In this document: in pieces, positions 1 through 11,570 of the stretch
Layout of the letters: the number at the start of each line of letters is the position of its first letter
How positions within the stretch are numbered: the stretch's first letter is position 1
Assembly (NCBI GenBank): GCA_036172665.1
Contig: CM069875.1
Location: 18,135,806-18,199,805, forward strand
DNA: 64,000 nucleotides
Origin: Prosopocoilus inquinatus
Lineage: Eukaryota > Arthropoda > Insecta > Coleoptera > Lucanidae
Direction: 5' to 3'
The notes under the pieces: model-generated
What the model was told of the DNA's origin: nothing
The model's database searches: none
What the model saw: only the letters and a program-made list of their open reading frames with translations
Program-made: the position numbers and the translations under genes

Positions 1-382
1 CCAATGTTATTTATAACGTCAGTGGTGACAATGAACAACGCTTTGTTAAGCAGTTTATGAAACGGAAGTGGGTCATAACTTACACTTTGTTAAACGGGCG
101 AGGTAGTACAATAGATACTTTTTGGCAAATGAATTGTTGTTACATACTCTAGGTAGTTTGTAAATGTAAACTTATATGTATAGGTAAAATAGCATAAATT
201 AGAAATGGTTGAAGTATATTGAATTTAAAAGATGCGTATACTTTTTTTTTGGTAAGGTGTACTTAAAATTGAATTATGTGGACACTCTGTATATGTTCAC
301 TTAAAATTTATTGACGTATTTGGTCTCAATAACACTCTGTTCGAATTTTAGCGCATGCTTAGTAAACTCCCTGGATAATGAC
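1..382. other. AT-rich tract, no gene seen
   Basis: No coding stretch with recognisable similarity and no RNA gene seen. Generic AT-rich intergenic DNA. Confidence 0.5.
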
Positions 383-385
383 TTA

Positions 386-612
386 TGCCCGATTGTACCA
401 ATATTTTAAGTAAAACTTAAGTGTAAGTCATGTTTAGAACATGACATTTATGCATGGTGAGTATAATGTCAATCACATTCTGACTGAAACTTAAACTTCA
501 TTTAAGTATCATATTATAATGTGTCTGACATTTTGTTGAACTTACATAAAATGTCATGTTCTAAACACGACTTAAATCTAAGCTCTGCTTAAAACATTGG
601 TGCAACCGGTCA
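386..612. mobile_element. Harbinger-like MITE, TTA duplication
   Basis: A 227-bp non-coding element flanked by TTA on both sides (383-385 and 613-615). The ends are imperfect inverted repeats: TGCCCGATTGTACCAATATT on the left against the complement of AATGTTTTAAGC-type sequence and GGTGCAACCGGTCA on the right. Inner arms around 'catgtttagaacatgacatt' also pair. The terminal sequence resembles the TGCCCGTTTGCACCAACG ends of the autonomous Harbinger at 46948-52234, so a Harbinger transposase is the likely mover. Confidence 0.7.
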
Positions 613-689
613 TTAGACATGAATTGATAAATTTCAACTGATACCATAGGGAAAGAAAAACTTTTATTCAATTTCCTCGTAAATACATG

Positions 690-1417
690 GCTCCAAAAAA
701 ATACACACTGTATCTACAGATCAGGGTAACAATAGGAAAAACTTTCTTATTTGTCTATTCGAAAAAAAGTTATTCTTTATAAAACTTTTCCTTGTCCTAA
801 AACCTTTAAAAATGTTATGGGAAACGACGAATTTCTTTCGATCAAAATCATGTTAGCCCATATTTTTAGTTAATGCTAATAATTTAAACTATTCCAGAAT
901 GAATGTTTATAGAGAGCGTACTTACTTAATTGAACCGTATGGAATTTAGAATTTGCTACAGTTGAGATGTTTTTTTTTATTTCCCTGTAATGAATAACTG
1001 AAAAAATTGATTGAAAAAATTTTAAAATCTAATAAAATAAGTCGATTTTAAAAGACAATGATTGAAAGTTTATATTGAATATGATTTCAAAAGCACTTCG
1101 CAATGAAGAACGAATTTAAATGTTTAGTCCAAGGTATTTATACGAATACAATTTTTCTTACCTAAATAAAATCGTAGCATTTTTGATATTGTGTGAACAA
1201 ACATTTTCATTCATAACATGGGCAATACCAGCTGACGTTATTTTACTAAGAAAAGCTGGATTCTGTCATATTTTGCAAAAGTCAAAACCTGAATTTACTC
1301 TATTCTCTGAAGTTTTGGGGGTTTAGGACAAGCAAAAACTTATGTAAAGAATGTTTTTTCTTTCGAAAACTCAAAAATGTTTCTCTCATTGTGGACCCAA
1401 TCCTTGGACACACTGTA
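690..1417. mobile_element. Deletion derivative of the Tc1-like element
   Basis: The left third (about 750-1110) and right part (about 1230-1417) match the left and right ends of the Tc1-like element at 53740-55567 in the same order, including 'cttgtcctaaaac' on the left, its inverted partner 'gtttaggacaagc' on the right and the terminal GGACACACTGTA. The transposase interior is missing. The left terminus is blurred, so the start is approximate. A 68-codon open frame at 1120-1326 lies inside the repeat and is not a gene. Confidence 0.6.
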
Positions 1418-2603
1418 TTTTATGTCCCGTCAGCGCCATTGATTTGTATTTGATATTTATTTACCTTCTTCTCTCCAAGTCGCAATAAAAATTCTTCCGT
1501 AAAAGGATCTGTCACCAGTGGTTATCCTTCCCGCCCACTGAAGCTATTATTAGCTACAGCTATCTCCAGCCAATTCAGTTGTTAAAACCTATCAAGCTCT
1601 CTATTTTTGGATTCAGTATCTAGAATATACCGACAAATTTATTAATACTAGGTAAAACCGGCTAATTAGAATTCCCAAAATATTTCTGCAGGGACCCGAT
1701 ATGCAAATTTGTGTCACAAACCCAAATAGAAGTTGCGACGAGTCTGCTCACGTGTAGACGGGTGTGAGGTCACATTGCTGCACGTAGGTTGGCCAAAGCA
1801 AGCTCGAGGCCCCACAAAGGCAAGTCAGCCAATTCTTGCAGACCGATACAAGCCCGAGATCATTGACCATTACATAAACATTATGAGCAACTTTTCGCAC
1901 GAGTAACTGCAACTTTCCGAATTTTTGTAGGTCTTCACTGTTTCCATAGTAGGTACCAATTATAATGAGATTCAGAAGGAAGTTATTTAAATCGTTCATC
2001 TGTTAATGATTGCTTATCAGCTACCCACCGGCGGTTCTAAGTTTTTTTTTCAGTTTTCTTTTTTATTATTTTATTTATACCGACCAGAATGAACTGTGTT
2101 GAAGTGGCAAGATATTTAAACCAAATGCAATTTTTGTTTACACAAAGTATTATGCCTAGCTTTCATGATAACAGATAACCGAAAATAACACTAATTTAGA
2201 ATTCAGTGCCTTATTTTTTTATAAGTACGTACCTACTTGTTTAATTTCTGCAAAAATTTAAAAATATTGAAATCAAATTTTAACCTTCAAAGATCAAGCA
2301 ATTGTACTCGTAATGTCACTGGTGGTTTCTTAGTAGATGTACTGTGGCTTGCAAAAAAAAAACGCGTACAACTGTTTTTCTTTGTATTAAGTTGGTCTTG
2401 AGATTTAATTTATCAGTGTCAAACAATTAAAATTCAGACTGACAAAAAACGAGTAACTGAAGACGAACAGTGACTCACAGCAGTAGCGAATGATTATAAC
2501 TAAATAAAAGTACTATGAAGCGCAAATAATATATGGGAAGAGGAAAAATTTGCAAGTAGAAAAGATGGTTGGAGATAGATATCCAAAAATGTCGATAGAA
2601 TTA
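1418..2603. other. Intergenic tract, no gene seen
   Basis: Short chance frames only. No recognisable domain, repeat or RNA gene. Confidence 0.45.
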
Positions 2604-2660
2604 CTTAATTCAGAAGGGCATTATCCGAATCGTATTCGGATAATGCCCTTCTGAATTAAG
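2604..2660. repeat. Perfect 57-bp hairpin
   Basis: Two 27-base arms are exact reverse complements, separated by the 3-base loop CGT (2631-2633). The left arm begins CTTAATTCAGAAGGGC and the right arm ends GCCCTTCTGAATTAAG. This could be a tiny palindromic MITE, a small-RNA hairpin or a fold-over assembly artefact. Nothing in the sequence decides among these. Confidence 0.9.
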
Positions 2661-4060
2661 AAAAAATCCATTATAAACCGCAAGGGATTCCATGTTTTAA
2701 TAAACTTTCCTATACTCTTGTCACCAACACGCCGAAAATTACAAATTGAGCTTTGAAGAATCTTGAAAAGTGTTAAAAAAATTATATGAATAGGACAGCA
2801 ATCGAGAAATGTATTTCGATTAAATTACATTACATTTATGGGCCGTTAAATATTTGGAATGTCTTGATATTTATTGAATAGCTACTGTTTGACTCATATC
2901 AGGTGAAAACTCGGCTACTTGATTTTGAAGTGTACGCGATTTTATTGCAAGCAAGTATACAATTTTATGTTTGCTTATAATATATACACTACGAACCTTA
3001 TAACACTGCACATAGCTTGCTTATAACTTCCTATGTGCAGTTTTTAAATGATTCAACATTGAATATTGAGTAGTAACCATAGCAACATCATGTTAAAAAG
3101 CCCTATGTGCAAATTTATACGACTCAGAAATGTATTATTTCATGTCTATGTACAGCGTTACAGGATTCGCAATGTATATAAAATATAACTAAAACGTTAG
3201 TGGATATCAGTTTGCTCGATGCAAGTGTGCTCTACGAGCTTCACACATTCTTTTTTGTCACAAAGAATATTTGCAGTGATCCTTTTACGCTTTTTTATGT
3301 TGAATTCAATTTCGATTTTGTGACATCACTTTTTAGTAACCAGTTAATAAAGTTCATGCTACAGATCACATTCCTAAAGTAGTGCCGTGCAATTACGACA
3401 CCCAGTACAGTTTACTACAACAGGTGTTTTTTACATTGCGGCTCATTCACTAGAGAACAAATATAATAAGATTTTTAAGTAATTACATTGCTGACTTTCT
3501 ATAGCAATGCAAATTTCTATTTGTTTTCCAAATGTTTACATTCAATACTGCTCTTGCTAACACTGTAACGTATGTCTCAAGACGTTAAAAATTTTTACTG
3601 AATATGTTGAATTGTTAAAATAATTGCAATTAAGGAGAAAGCGCAAAATAATATGGGCACCGTATAAAAATTGTTGGAATGCAGTTGATTTTGAGAATCC
3701 TCTTGAATGTTCATTTCTTTAAATTAGCTGATGAAACGCAGTATTTTTTTATAATGGCAGAATAATAATATTTCAAAAGTTTAATGTTTAATAATTTTTT
3801 TATATTTTCTGTTCAATAAGTAAATAAATTGCACATTTTGCCCTGTTTGAAATTAGCTAGGTAAAACTATGCCTACTTCGGTGTGTTATGGTAAATAATA
3901 ATAATAGTAAGAACTTTATTTCCACCATTCCAACAAAATAAGAAAAATTAACAATTAATTAAAATGTAAATTCCAAACTTTTTGCATTATTACGTTATAC
4001 TGAAAATTTTATAAGTTTTTCATGTAGCTCACCGTAATGTCAAATTCCATTATTTTCGAG
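2661..4060. other. Intergenic tract, no gene seen
   Basis: AT-rich. Short inverted words such as 'cactgcacatag' / 'ctatgtgca' occur at about 3005-3115, possibly an eroded MITE. No coding region supported. Confidence 0.4.
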
Positions 4061-4063
4061 TTA

Positions 4064-4208
4064 GGGGCGTATTCTGTAACTTTTTAGCGGGCTATTAAAA
4101 TTTAGAGGTCCTTTAAAAATTAAAATACAGTTCCATGATTGGTTATTACCGTAGCAACAAAATTTAACAGCCCTTTAAATTTAACGCTTTTGATGCAGAA
4201 TAGGCCCC
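4064..4208. mobile_element. MITE with TTA duplication
   Basis: A 145-bp element. The left end GGGGCGTATTCTGTAAC pairs imperfectly with the right end GATGCAGAATAGGCCCC. It is flanked by TTA at 4061-4063 and 4209-4211. The 3-bp TTA duplication suggests PIF/Harbinger mobilisation. Confidence 0.75.
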
Positions 4209-4211
4209 TTA

Positions 4212-4804
4212 TTATCCTTAAAAAAAATAATTTTCAAAATTTGACCAGTGGTAAAATTAATATTGTTACCTTGAAGGGAAACTTAACAGCTATTCCATAA
4301 GTTCTGTTGTAATCTAGACCCCTACGACCGGCAAGCTGTACCTTGAATTTTTATATTAATAATTTAAATATTTAAATATTGAGCAGTTAGATAGACAAGT
4401 TATGCAAACAACGAAGAGCCTTGGTATTTACTTGATCTACCATACCAGTTAGGAGTAAATGTTCGACCTACGTTTTATCGGTCGTAAACGTCTGGACTGT
4501 AAGACTTTTGAGACACACATTATATTCGCTTTTTTATTTTAATTATTCGTTGTGATGCATGCCATTAGAAATTTATTAGAACTCAAATAAAATGAAAATA
4601 AATAAGCTGATTGTGCTGAAAATTTCGATGATATCCGTTATTATAATATAATCTTGACTATCTCTTTTCTTTTTTTATTGCCTCTCATATGCTGTTCATT
4701 TAACTGTTCACTGGTATGGCTAAGATAAAATAAGATATATTCCAAGTACCTACGACAAGATTTGCGGCCAACATTCAAAGTATAACAAGATCTGTTATGA
4801 CCTG
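4212..4804. other. Intergenic tract, no gene seen
   Basis: AT-rich, no recognisable gene or repeat. Confidence 0.4.
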
Positions 4805-4909
4805 GCTTAAGAATTGAGCCCACTTAGTACGGACGCTTTTCATGTCAAATGTACTGTCTACCCCGCTTCCACCTTTGCGCGACTGCGATGCTTCTAATTG
4901 TCATGATTA

Positions 4910-5366
4910 GCCCGCCACACACGGACGTGCTTAGTCCGGCATGAGCCACAGATTAGCGAGCCAAACTAAAATACTTGGACGAAAAAAAAAACTTCATGAA
5001 CTTGTATTCTGGACGATTTATGGTCCAATAACTTGTATCGACTGTGTTTTATTTATTGTTTACTTTATTAAAACTTGATTTGCCCGTAAACATAGTTTTG
5101 AAACAACAGTTTAGATTCGCGAACCTGGATGTACTACGACGTTCAACTTAAATGATACTCCTGCATGCAAACCGCACCCTTAAGAACATTCATTGTAAGG
5201 GCTACGAAACTGTCAAATAGCATCATGTATGGTGAGCGTCGTTGTACGTTTTTACCCGTGTTACTTGGAGCGAAGGTTTTCCTCCCTAAACATCGAACCG
5301 AATCTACGCGCCACATCCTCCGCGTGCCGGGGGCGCGGACTAATTATGTCCGTGTGTAGCGGGCTA
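4910..5366. mobile_element. MITE nested in repeat copy A
   Basis: The ends GCCCGCCACACACGGAC and, reversed, AGCCCGCTACACACGGAC are inverted repeats extending about 40 bp. TTA flanks both sides (4907-4909, 5367-5369). The corresponding site in copy B (about 27370) is uninterrupted, which supports a real insertion. No protein is encoded; two overlapping frames near 5165-5432 are incidental. Confidence 0.7.
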
Positions 5367-5544
5367 TTAAGTGGAAAGGAAAGGTGTACGAGTTACGAGT
5401 TCAGGTTTTTCTTCGACGACCAAGCAACTTAAATATATTTAATCGTCAAAGGGTTTTTCGCACATCCTAGAGAGATAATAGAAGAAAGTTTCTCTTTGAA
5501 AATATAAAAATGCATATGATAGTCGCTACAAATCACCACATTTT

Positions 5545-5830
5545 TTTTATCTGTGGTGTTTGTCCAATGGGGTCCTAAGTCATAGACTTGTCAGGACCTC
5601 AGGAGGAGCGGGAGTGTATTTTTATGTGTGTAAAGTGTTCCATGGCTTTGTTACTTCCAAACATCCTCGCCGTTGAAGGGGAAGTAGTGTCGAATTTTCT
5701 CCCCAACATTAAAGGGTACCTGAAGTGAGTAACAACCTCGATAAATATCTCGAGCGGGTGCGAAACCACAACCTTACGATTGCAAGGCCAGTCCCTTACG
5801 ACTGGATCGTTCAGGCGTTCAAACTTAAAA
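5545..5830 (-). mobile_element. tRNA-derived SINE
   Basis: On the minus strand, about 5825 to 5755 looks like a tRNA-type RNA polymerase III promoter head. It has an A-box-like CCAGTCGTAAGGGACTGG, an anticodon-arm-like CCTTGCAATCGTAAGG and a B-box-like GGTTTCGCACCC. About 200 bp of unrelated body follow, ending in an A-rich stretch near 5545-5555. The insertion is absent from copy B of the host repeat. The A and B boxes are imperfect, so it is probably an old copy. It is not a functional tRNA gene: the acceptor stem does not close. Confidence 0.55.
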
Positions 5831-6012
5831 AAAAAACATACTTTAAAAATTTAATTTTAAACAATACGAGCGCCTAGAACCCAACATCGTATTGTCGTCG
5901 ATGCAGCCAGATGAGATAACTCCCTTCCAAATACTTCGGGTGGAGCTTGTACAGTCCAAGTATTACATTTTTGTACTGATCGCGGGACAAGTGATCTCAT
6001 TCCTTTTTCCTG

Positions 6013-6965
6013 GTTATAACCCTAATTGTACATGATTACTCTAATATAACTATTGCCATGTGTTTTGACGGTAGAAACATACAGTCGCCAATATTTTAGG
6101 AATTAAACCTTGGCTTTGAAATTGATGCGGTTAAGTTGCTCCTACAGCGCCAATTACTACTACTATCAACTACTAAGAAATAAATTTCAGGATTATAGCA
6201 ATGAACATACAATCAATGATATTGATGTTGATTACAGATTTTGTTCCACTTTGTACACAGGGAAGTTGTGGTCCGATTTTCAAAATGATGTCCTCGCAGC
6301 AACAATCAAGTAACAACTACGTCACTGCGTAAACATTAAATAAAATTATCGTCTGCTCTGTATACGCAATAAATTTACAGACCTTCTTTAGAAATTGCGC
6401 TAGGTTTACGTAAAGGTTTTAAATTTAAGAGCGATCGGTCAACGTTTAGATTTTTTTTCCAGTTAATTTTCCCAACATTTATGTAAAAAATTGTGTTTAA
6501 AAACCACCTTTTCCTTTGCACTCAGCGGTTTAACTTTATCACGTTTTTAAATATAAAATTTGTTATGGTACAACTTGAATAAACCAAATTAGGTATTCTG
6601 ATCAACTGCAAATATAAAACAAATATTTTCCTGAAATTATCATTACTATTGTTAAAGTTACAGAAAGTTGTGTCTCTTATATTTTTTCCTACATTACCAA
6701 ACACTGGAAGTTTACTAGACCATCATTTAATATGCCATTTGCTTAGGCTTAGAAGATGCAAGCAATTACTAGAAATTAGGCCCAGTAACAATTGAGAAGT
6801 AAATAAATATATCTACAGTTCATTTTTGTGATGCTGATTGCATTAATTATTGTAATACAACACGATGCAAAAGTTAAAGGAGATAGTTATTAAAAGTTCT
6901 AAAATTTATCAATGGATCAATCAAGATATAACTAAAGAATGAACCGTAGTTGAAATTTGCAAACT
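6013..6965. other. Intergenic tract, no gene seen
   Basis: One 67-codon frame at 6110-6313 has fairly balanced composition, but I recognise nothing in it. Otherwise AT-rich and featureless. Confidence 0.4.
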
Positions 6966-7396
6966 AATGACCGGATGTTTAGGTCAAAAAAAGTTGAGAA
7001 ACGCCTGTGCCTGATTTTTAGGACTTATTTAGGATATCAGGTATTTATTTTCTCGTGACAGACTCTTAAAAAGGTTCAATAGAGTTAAATAATGCATTAT
7101 GGTATTAGATATTTATTTTCTCGTAGTAGGTTCTAAGAAAAGTCCAGTAAAGTTAAATCAAATATTAAAAGTAAAGTCATTATCCGGAATTTTGTAAAAA
7201 TTAAAATTAAAGTCAATATCATCATTTTATACGAAATTCCTAGATAATGACTTTAATTTTAATATTTCACTTAACTTTACTGGACTTTTCTAAGAACGTA
7301 CTACGAGAAAATAATTATTTCTACTACCATAATTAAGTCATCCAAATCAGGTGAGTGCGTTTTTCGACTTTCATATGACCTAAACGTCCGGTCTTT
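6966..7396. mobile_element. Inverted-repeat element
   Basis: The outer ends GACCGGATGTTTAGGTCA and, reversed, GACCGGACGTTTAGGTCA pair. An inner pair of about 110-bp arms (about 7095-7200 and 7235-7340, with 'tctaagaaaagtccagtaaagtta') also folds back. Non-coding fold-back or MITE of about 430 bp. Confidence 0.7.
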
Positions 7397-7584
7397 ACAC
7401 ATAAATACGAACCTAAAATCACATCAGCTGGTCTAGTTAAGAATCGTTTGAGAATTTGTTGACAATTATTACTGTTGAATCCCTTTATCTGACTATTGTG
7501 TAAAACCTAAGGAATATTTATGAAAAAGATATTCTATTGAGTTTATAAAAGAACGTTATTTAAAACGAAAAGCTTAAATAGCGA

Positions 7585-7905
7585 CACTCTACAATCGCTT
7601 TTAGACCTGATATTGAATTAGGATTGAGAAATTGAAGCTAGTTTGCTACATAATAAGTCATTCCATACAAGGCGAAACGTTTTTGGTTGCATTGGATCCC
7701 TCAAACATCCTCTTTTCAGCCCTATTTGGGACTTAGTCAGCAAAAGCATAGCTCGACAATATCCATGGACAAGTCGTTTCGGTTTGCAGTGGAACTCTCG
7801 AGCTACGCTTCTAATGACGAAGCCCCAAATAGAGCTGAAACCACTGTAGGATGCTCGAGGCGTCTACTGCAATCACAAGCGATTTGCAACAAATTTTTTT
7901 GTTAT
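7585..7905. repeat. Degraded copy of modular fold-back repeat (X/Y)
   Basis: Contains a diverged reverse-complement X module (about 7585-7680) followed by reverse-Y sequence ('ggacaagtcgtttcggtttgcagtgg', 'gaagccccaaatagagctgaaacc'). This is the oldest-looking member of the family best preserved at 20769-21215, 21518-21910, 28259-28705 and 35455-35805. The apparent 68- and 101-codon frames here are repeat sequence. Confidence 0.7.
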
Positions 7906-8039
7906 TTAAAACGTTACTTAAAAATCCTAATTTGGTCAAGTGATCAATTCTGGGATCGTAGTAGACTAGATCGGAAACATTTTACAATGTGATGACAAGA
8001 AAATTTTTGTATTCTACAATATAACTAGCACCAAAAATT

Positions 8040-8281
8040 GTACGGTCGCAGCCTTTGAAAACGGGTACACTGGTGGCAAATAAAATGTTTAGGCGGTGTA
8101 AACTGATCCTAAATCTGAAGTTTCTGAAGTGAAATTACTCTAAATCCTGCTATGGGTTCATTAAATGTGACACTAAGATCAAAATGATTGATGAAGGTTT
8201 AATTTACACATTATAAAATTACGAATTTTTGACATTAATATCAATTCTCTGTGTACCAGTTTTCAAGGGCCGCAACTGTAC
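8040..8281. mobile_element. MITE, 242 bp
   Basis: The left end GTACGGTCGCAGCCTTTGAA pairs imperfectly with the right end 'ttttcaagggccgcaactgtac', and further inner words pair ('gggtacac' / 'gtgtacc'). No coding capacity. Confidence 0.65.
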
Positions 8282-9084
8282 GTATTCACTACAACTAATA
8301 ATGTTATTTAAAAAACGTAAATATGTGGAATATAATATGATATTCATAAAATTAATTATAACTAATGCACATATGAAATTAATCGTAATAATAGACGCTT
8401 AAGTTAATTATAAAACATGATGTAATATGTAACATGCTGGTTACAGTTAATAATTAATTGGTAAACAACACGTTCATATTTTTTCTGTTAGAGGTGTACG
8501 GTAACCATAGTTAATGTTTATTGGTTTATTCGACACATCTCTGTTAGCTTTTCATAAATTTTATAAAGAAATATCGGTGTCATACGGACCTAAAAATTAA
8601 GACTATGTAAAGAAAATATTTGTGAGACGAATGAAAAAATAATTAAATATCATTATAAAATTATATCTTTTTCTCATGTCTTCATGACTGCAAACTACAA
8701 TAAAGTATACAGTGCTCTATTTAAAAAATAATAAGCTAGGTTTGTAATTCCATGAGTTATCTCTTTACAATTTTAATTGTTGTCGATGCTGACAAACAGT
8801 GGTCTTTCACTTAAAACTGATTTAAGCAATTTTAGATCAGTGCTCTCACAATGCGAGATTGTTTCCAAAAAAATGCAGTCAAATGTCTTTGTAAGATCGC
8901 ACGAGTGGTTTCCCATTTCAAACTCTCAACTATGTCTCCCATAACCTTAAAAACGGTCATAAGTTGTGCTTTCTAAAACTATATTATACAAATGTAATAA
9001 TTTTTTTGAAAGGACATTAAATGCAGCTGTCACCACACTCGTTCCTTTCGACCAAGTTAAATAGGTATGGAATATAATAGATAT
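8282..9084. other. Intergenic tract, no gene seen
   Basis: AT-rich, with no recognisable gene. It abuts the mariner-like element. Confidence 0.4.
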
Positions 9085-9086
9085 TA

Positions 9087-10415
9087 TACCGTGCCTTCAA
9101 TTGAATTCCTCATTAAAGTGGGCTATGATTTCACAGTTTTTTTCTCCTAAGATTTGCAGCACTGATAGCTGTTCAATTATTTAATTAAACAAGTGTGAAA
9201 TTGACACTTTGTATTTTCAATTAATTCAAAATGTTAGAATTACAGCAGAAAATATTTATTGTTGAAAGTTATTTACAAACCGGTAGAATAGAAAATGGAC
9301 AGTTTATTCAATTAATCAGTGTGTACAGAAGTTTCGACAGCAGTTTCCTAATTTTGCTATTACTTATGAGCAGCTAGTTAAACATATCCATGCTTGTGTT
9401 CTTAAATTTCGTGAAACAGGATCACTTGGTCGCAAAACAGGGAGCGGAGCAGCTAAGAAAAAGACTGCAGTCTGCATTGAAGATGTTTGGGATCGAATTG
9501 AACACTCTCCCAAGAAATCTATTGCGAAACTTTCACAAGAAGTTCAGCTATCAGTGGGAACATGTCACACTATTCTTAAAAAATACTTAAAGCTTTATCT
9601 ATATAAGATTCAAGCAGTCCACGAACTCAGGCCAGTAGATTTTCACAGAAGAACAGAATATTGTCAGTGGTTTCTTGATAACTTAAATAACGACGACATT
9701 CTTAGCAAGTGTTTCTTTTCCGATGAGGCCTGGTTTCATCTCTCAGGGTATTTAAATATACAGAATATGAGAATATGGTCAGCAGAAAATCCCCATGAAT
9801 TTGTGGAAACTCCACTACATCCATTAAAAATTGGTGTTTGGGTAGCAGTGTGAAGAAGGCGTATCATCGGACCAATATTTTTTAACGACTCAGTAACTGC
9901 TGAAAGATACCGAAATGAGTTATCAGAACCTTTCATTAATCAACTACATGATGATGAACTTACAGAAGGGTTTTTCAGCAAGACAATGCTACTGCCCACA
10001 CAGATTATCAAACGATGACTTTCCTGCGGCAGTTTTTCGATAATCGGATTGTGAATTTTCCTGCAAGGTCTCCGGATCTCACAATTATGGATTACTTCAT
10101 TTATCCGCACATGAAAAACATAGTTTTTAGAAATACGCGTCACACAATCGAAGAACTTCGTGCGGGCATTACAGATGTGTGTGCTAACATAACCCCCGAA
10201 CACTTAGCAAACGGGTTTGAAAACATGAAACGCAGAGTACGCTTATGTATTCAAGCTGAAGGAGAGCACTTTGAGCATCTACTTTAAACTTTAATGTTGT
10301 GTTTTTATTTGATGTTATGATCAGTACTGACAGTTAATGACAACTCTTTTCTCTAGAATTGTGTCGCCCTTCATAAAAAAATCACAGCTTACTTTCAGGA
10401 TAGGAAGGCACGGTA
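9087..10415 (+). mobile_element. Mariner-like element (IS630/Tc1/mariner)
   Basis: A complete 1,329-bp element flanked by the dinucleotide TA (9085-9086 and 10416-10417), the hallmark target of this superfamily. The terminal inverted repeats start TACCGTGCCTTC on both ends and resume inward as 'aaagtgggctatgattt' on the left against 'aaatcacagcttacttt' on the right, about 42 bp in total. The single transposase gene fills the interior. Confidence 0.9.
9231..10287 (+). pseudogene. Mariner-like transposase, broken
   Basis: Encodes a cut-and-paste transposase of the IS630/Tc1/mariner superfamily with an N-terminal helix-turn-helix of the DUF4817 type and a DDE_3-type catalytic core. Three lesions divide it: a frameshift near 9300, an in-frame TGA at about 9851-9853, and a one-base loss in a T run near 9973. 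Visible motifs are FRETGSLGRK (end of the first helix-turn-helix block), FFSDEAWFHLSG (first catalytic Asp), QQDNATAH (second Asp, after the last shift) and ARSPDLTIMDYF (third Asp). I count 35 residues between the second and third Asp; better-known relatives with this N-terminus usually have a few more. The start ATG at 9231 follows the left terminal repeat by 145 bp, normal for the family. It cannot encode active enzyme as it stands. Confidence 0.88.
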
Positions 10416-10417
10416 TA

Positions 10418-11570
10418 ACATACAATCTTTTAAATTCCAAGGATTCAAAATTAATTCATCGATTCGTTTCAATCAAGAAGTCCTCGAGGAACAGATAATA
10501 AAATTAGAGAGTGTATGAAATCGTTAACAAATGTTACGTTCGCTTTTGTATCCCCTTAACCGCGACCGAGTTTTTTCGTCGTTTCTTAACGAAAACAGCT
10601 AATGCAATATTAATGGTGCGGTGTTTTCGTCCGTTTCCTTGATATTGATTTTGTCTCTTAGCGGAACTTTCGCGGCGACTGTCGCTGGAATGAAAATTGG
10701 ACAGGTTCGTGCGTAGTTAATTATCGAGGAAGAAAAAGGAAACGTGCCAGGTTTGCTTTAATTCGTGTAATCAATTATAGCTGAGATTTTTTCAGATTTC
10801 CAGCAATTTCTCGTACCTGAAACTGCGTTTTAACTAAGCCTGTGAGAAAAATTTTGTGACATAAAAATACAGGAACAGGAAATTAAATCCAATTTACATA
10901 TCATGATTAACTGCACAATTCATAAACTCGAAATTGAAACTTTCTAAGCAGTTGAAGTGATAAGGTCTTAATAGTAAAAGTTGCACCGCTAGCTATTAAT
11001 CTTGATACATTTAATTACGGTTTAGAGGTCGAATAAATTCGTTAAAGTTCTGTGCATATGCATAATTTATTGATTTATTGATCACGTGTTCATGTGCGAG
11101 GGAGATAGGTGTAAACAATTACTAACGTAAATCATACACACTAATAAACCATGAGAGTGGCATTTGGAACATAATAGCCCTTTCTAAATGAATTCCTTGT
11201 TAATTATCGTTTAAGTAGGTAGTCGTTGTTGTTTGACAATAATGCGCGCAGTTGGTTGGACAAAGAAAGTTTTACCATCAAGTTCCACAACTGTTTACAT
11301 TAAATAAAAAAAAAACTAAAAATAAAGAAAAAGATATCTTTAATTGACACCAAACTTAATTAACCCACAAGAAATATTTTAGGTAGAGTTTTAAGTAGTT
11401 TCAGATAAAATTTTTCAAATAAAATTTGTAAAATCATTGAACGATTATTATCCAATGCTATTTTTTAATTAATTAAATTTTATTAGTTTTGTAGAAGAAA
11501 CTTATGGTAGCCGGGTTTTTTTTGCTTTCCGATTGCAACTTACAAACTCGCATGAATTTACTCAGGAAAT
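10418..11570. other. Non-repeat tract, possible regulatory DNA
   Basis: Sequence at about 10500-10850 is less AT-rich than its surroundings and contains no long open frame or recognised repeat. It could be conserved non-coding host DNA, but nothing here proves it. Confidence 0.3.

Larger units (their letters stand above)
4805..6012. mobile_element. Composite repeat, copy A
   Basis: A non-coding repeat whose ends read 'aagaattgagcccacttag' on the left and, reversed, 'ccaggaaaaag...gggatcac/gttccgcg' on the right. The same unit in opposite orientation is at 27037-27480 (copy B). Shorter relatives are at 26558-26795 and 53328-53412. Copy A is longer than B because it holds two later insertions, a MITE (4910-5366) and a tRNA-derived SINE (about 5545-5830). 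B shows the uninterrupted sequence at both sites. Confidence 0.65.

Noticed and set aside
5755..5830. Possible functional tRNA gene
   Set aside because: A- and B-box-like sequence is present, but the acceptor stem does not close and the B box carries an extra T. The sequence continues into a SINE-like body.
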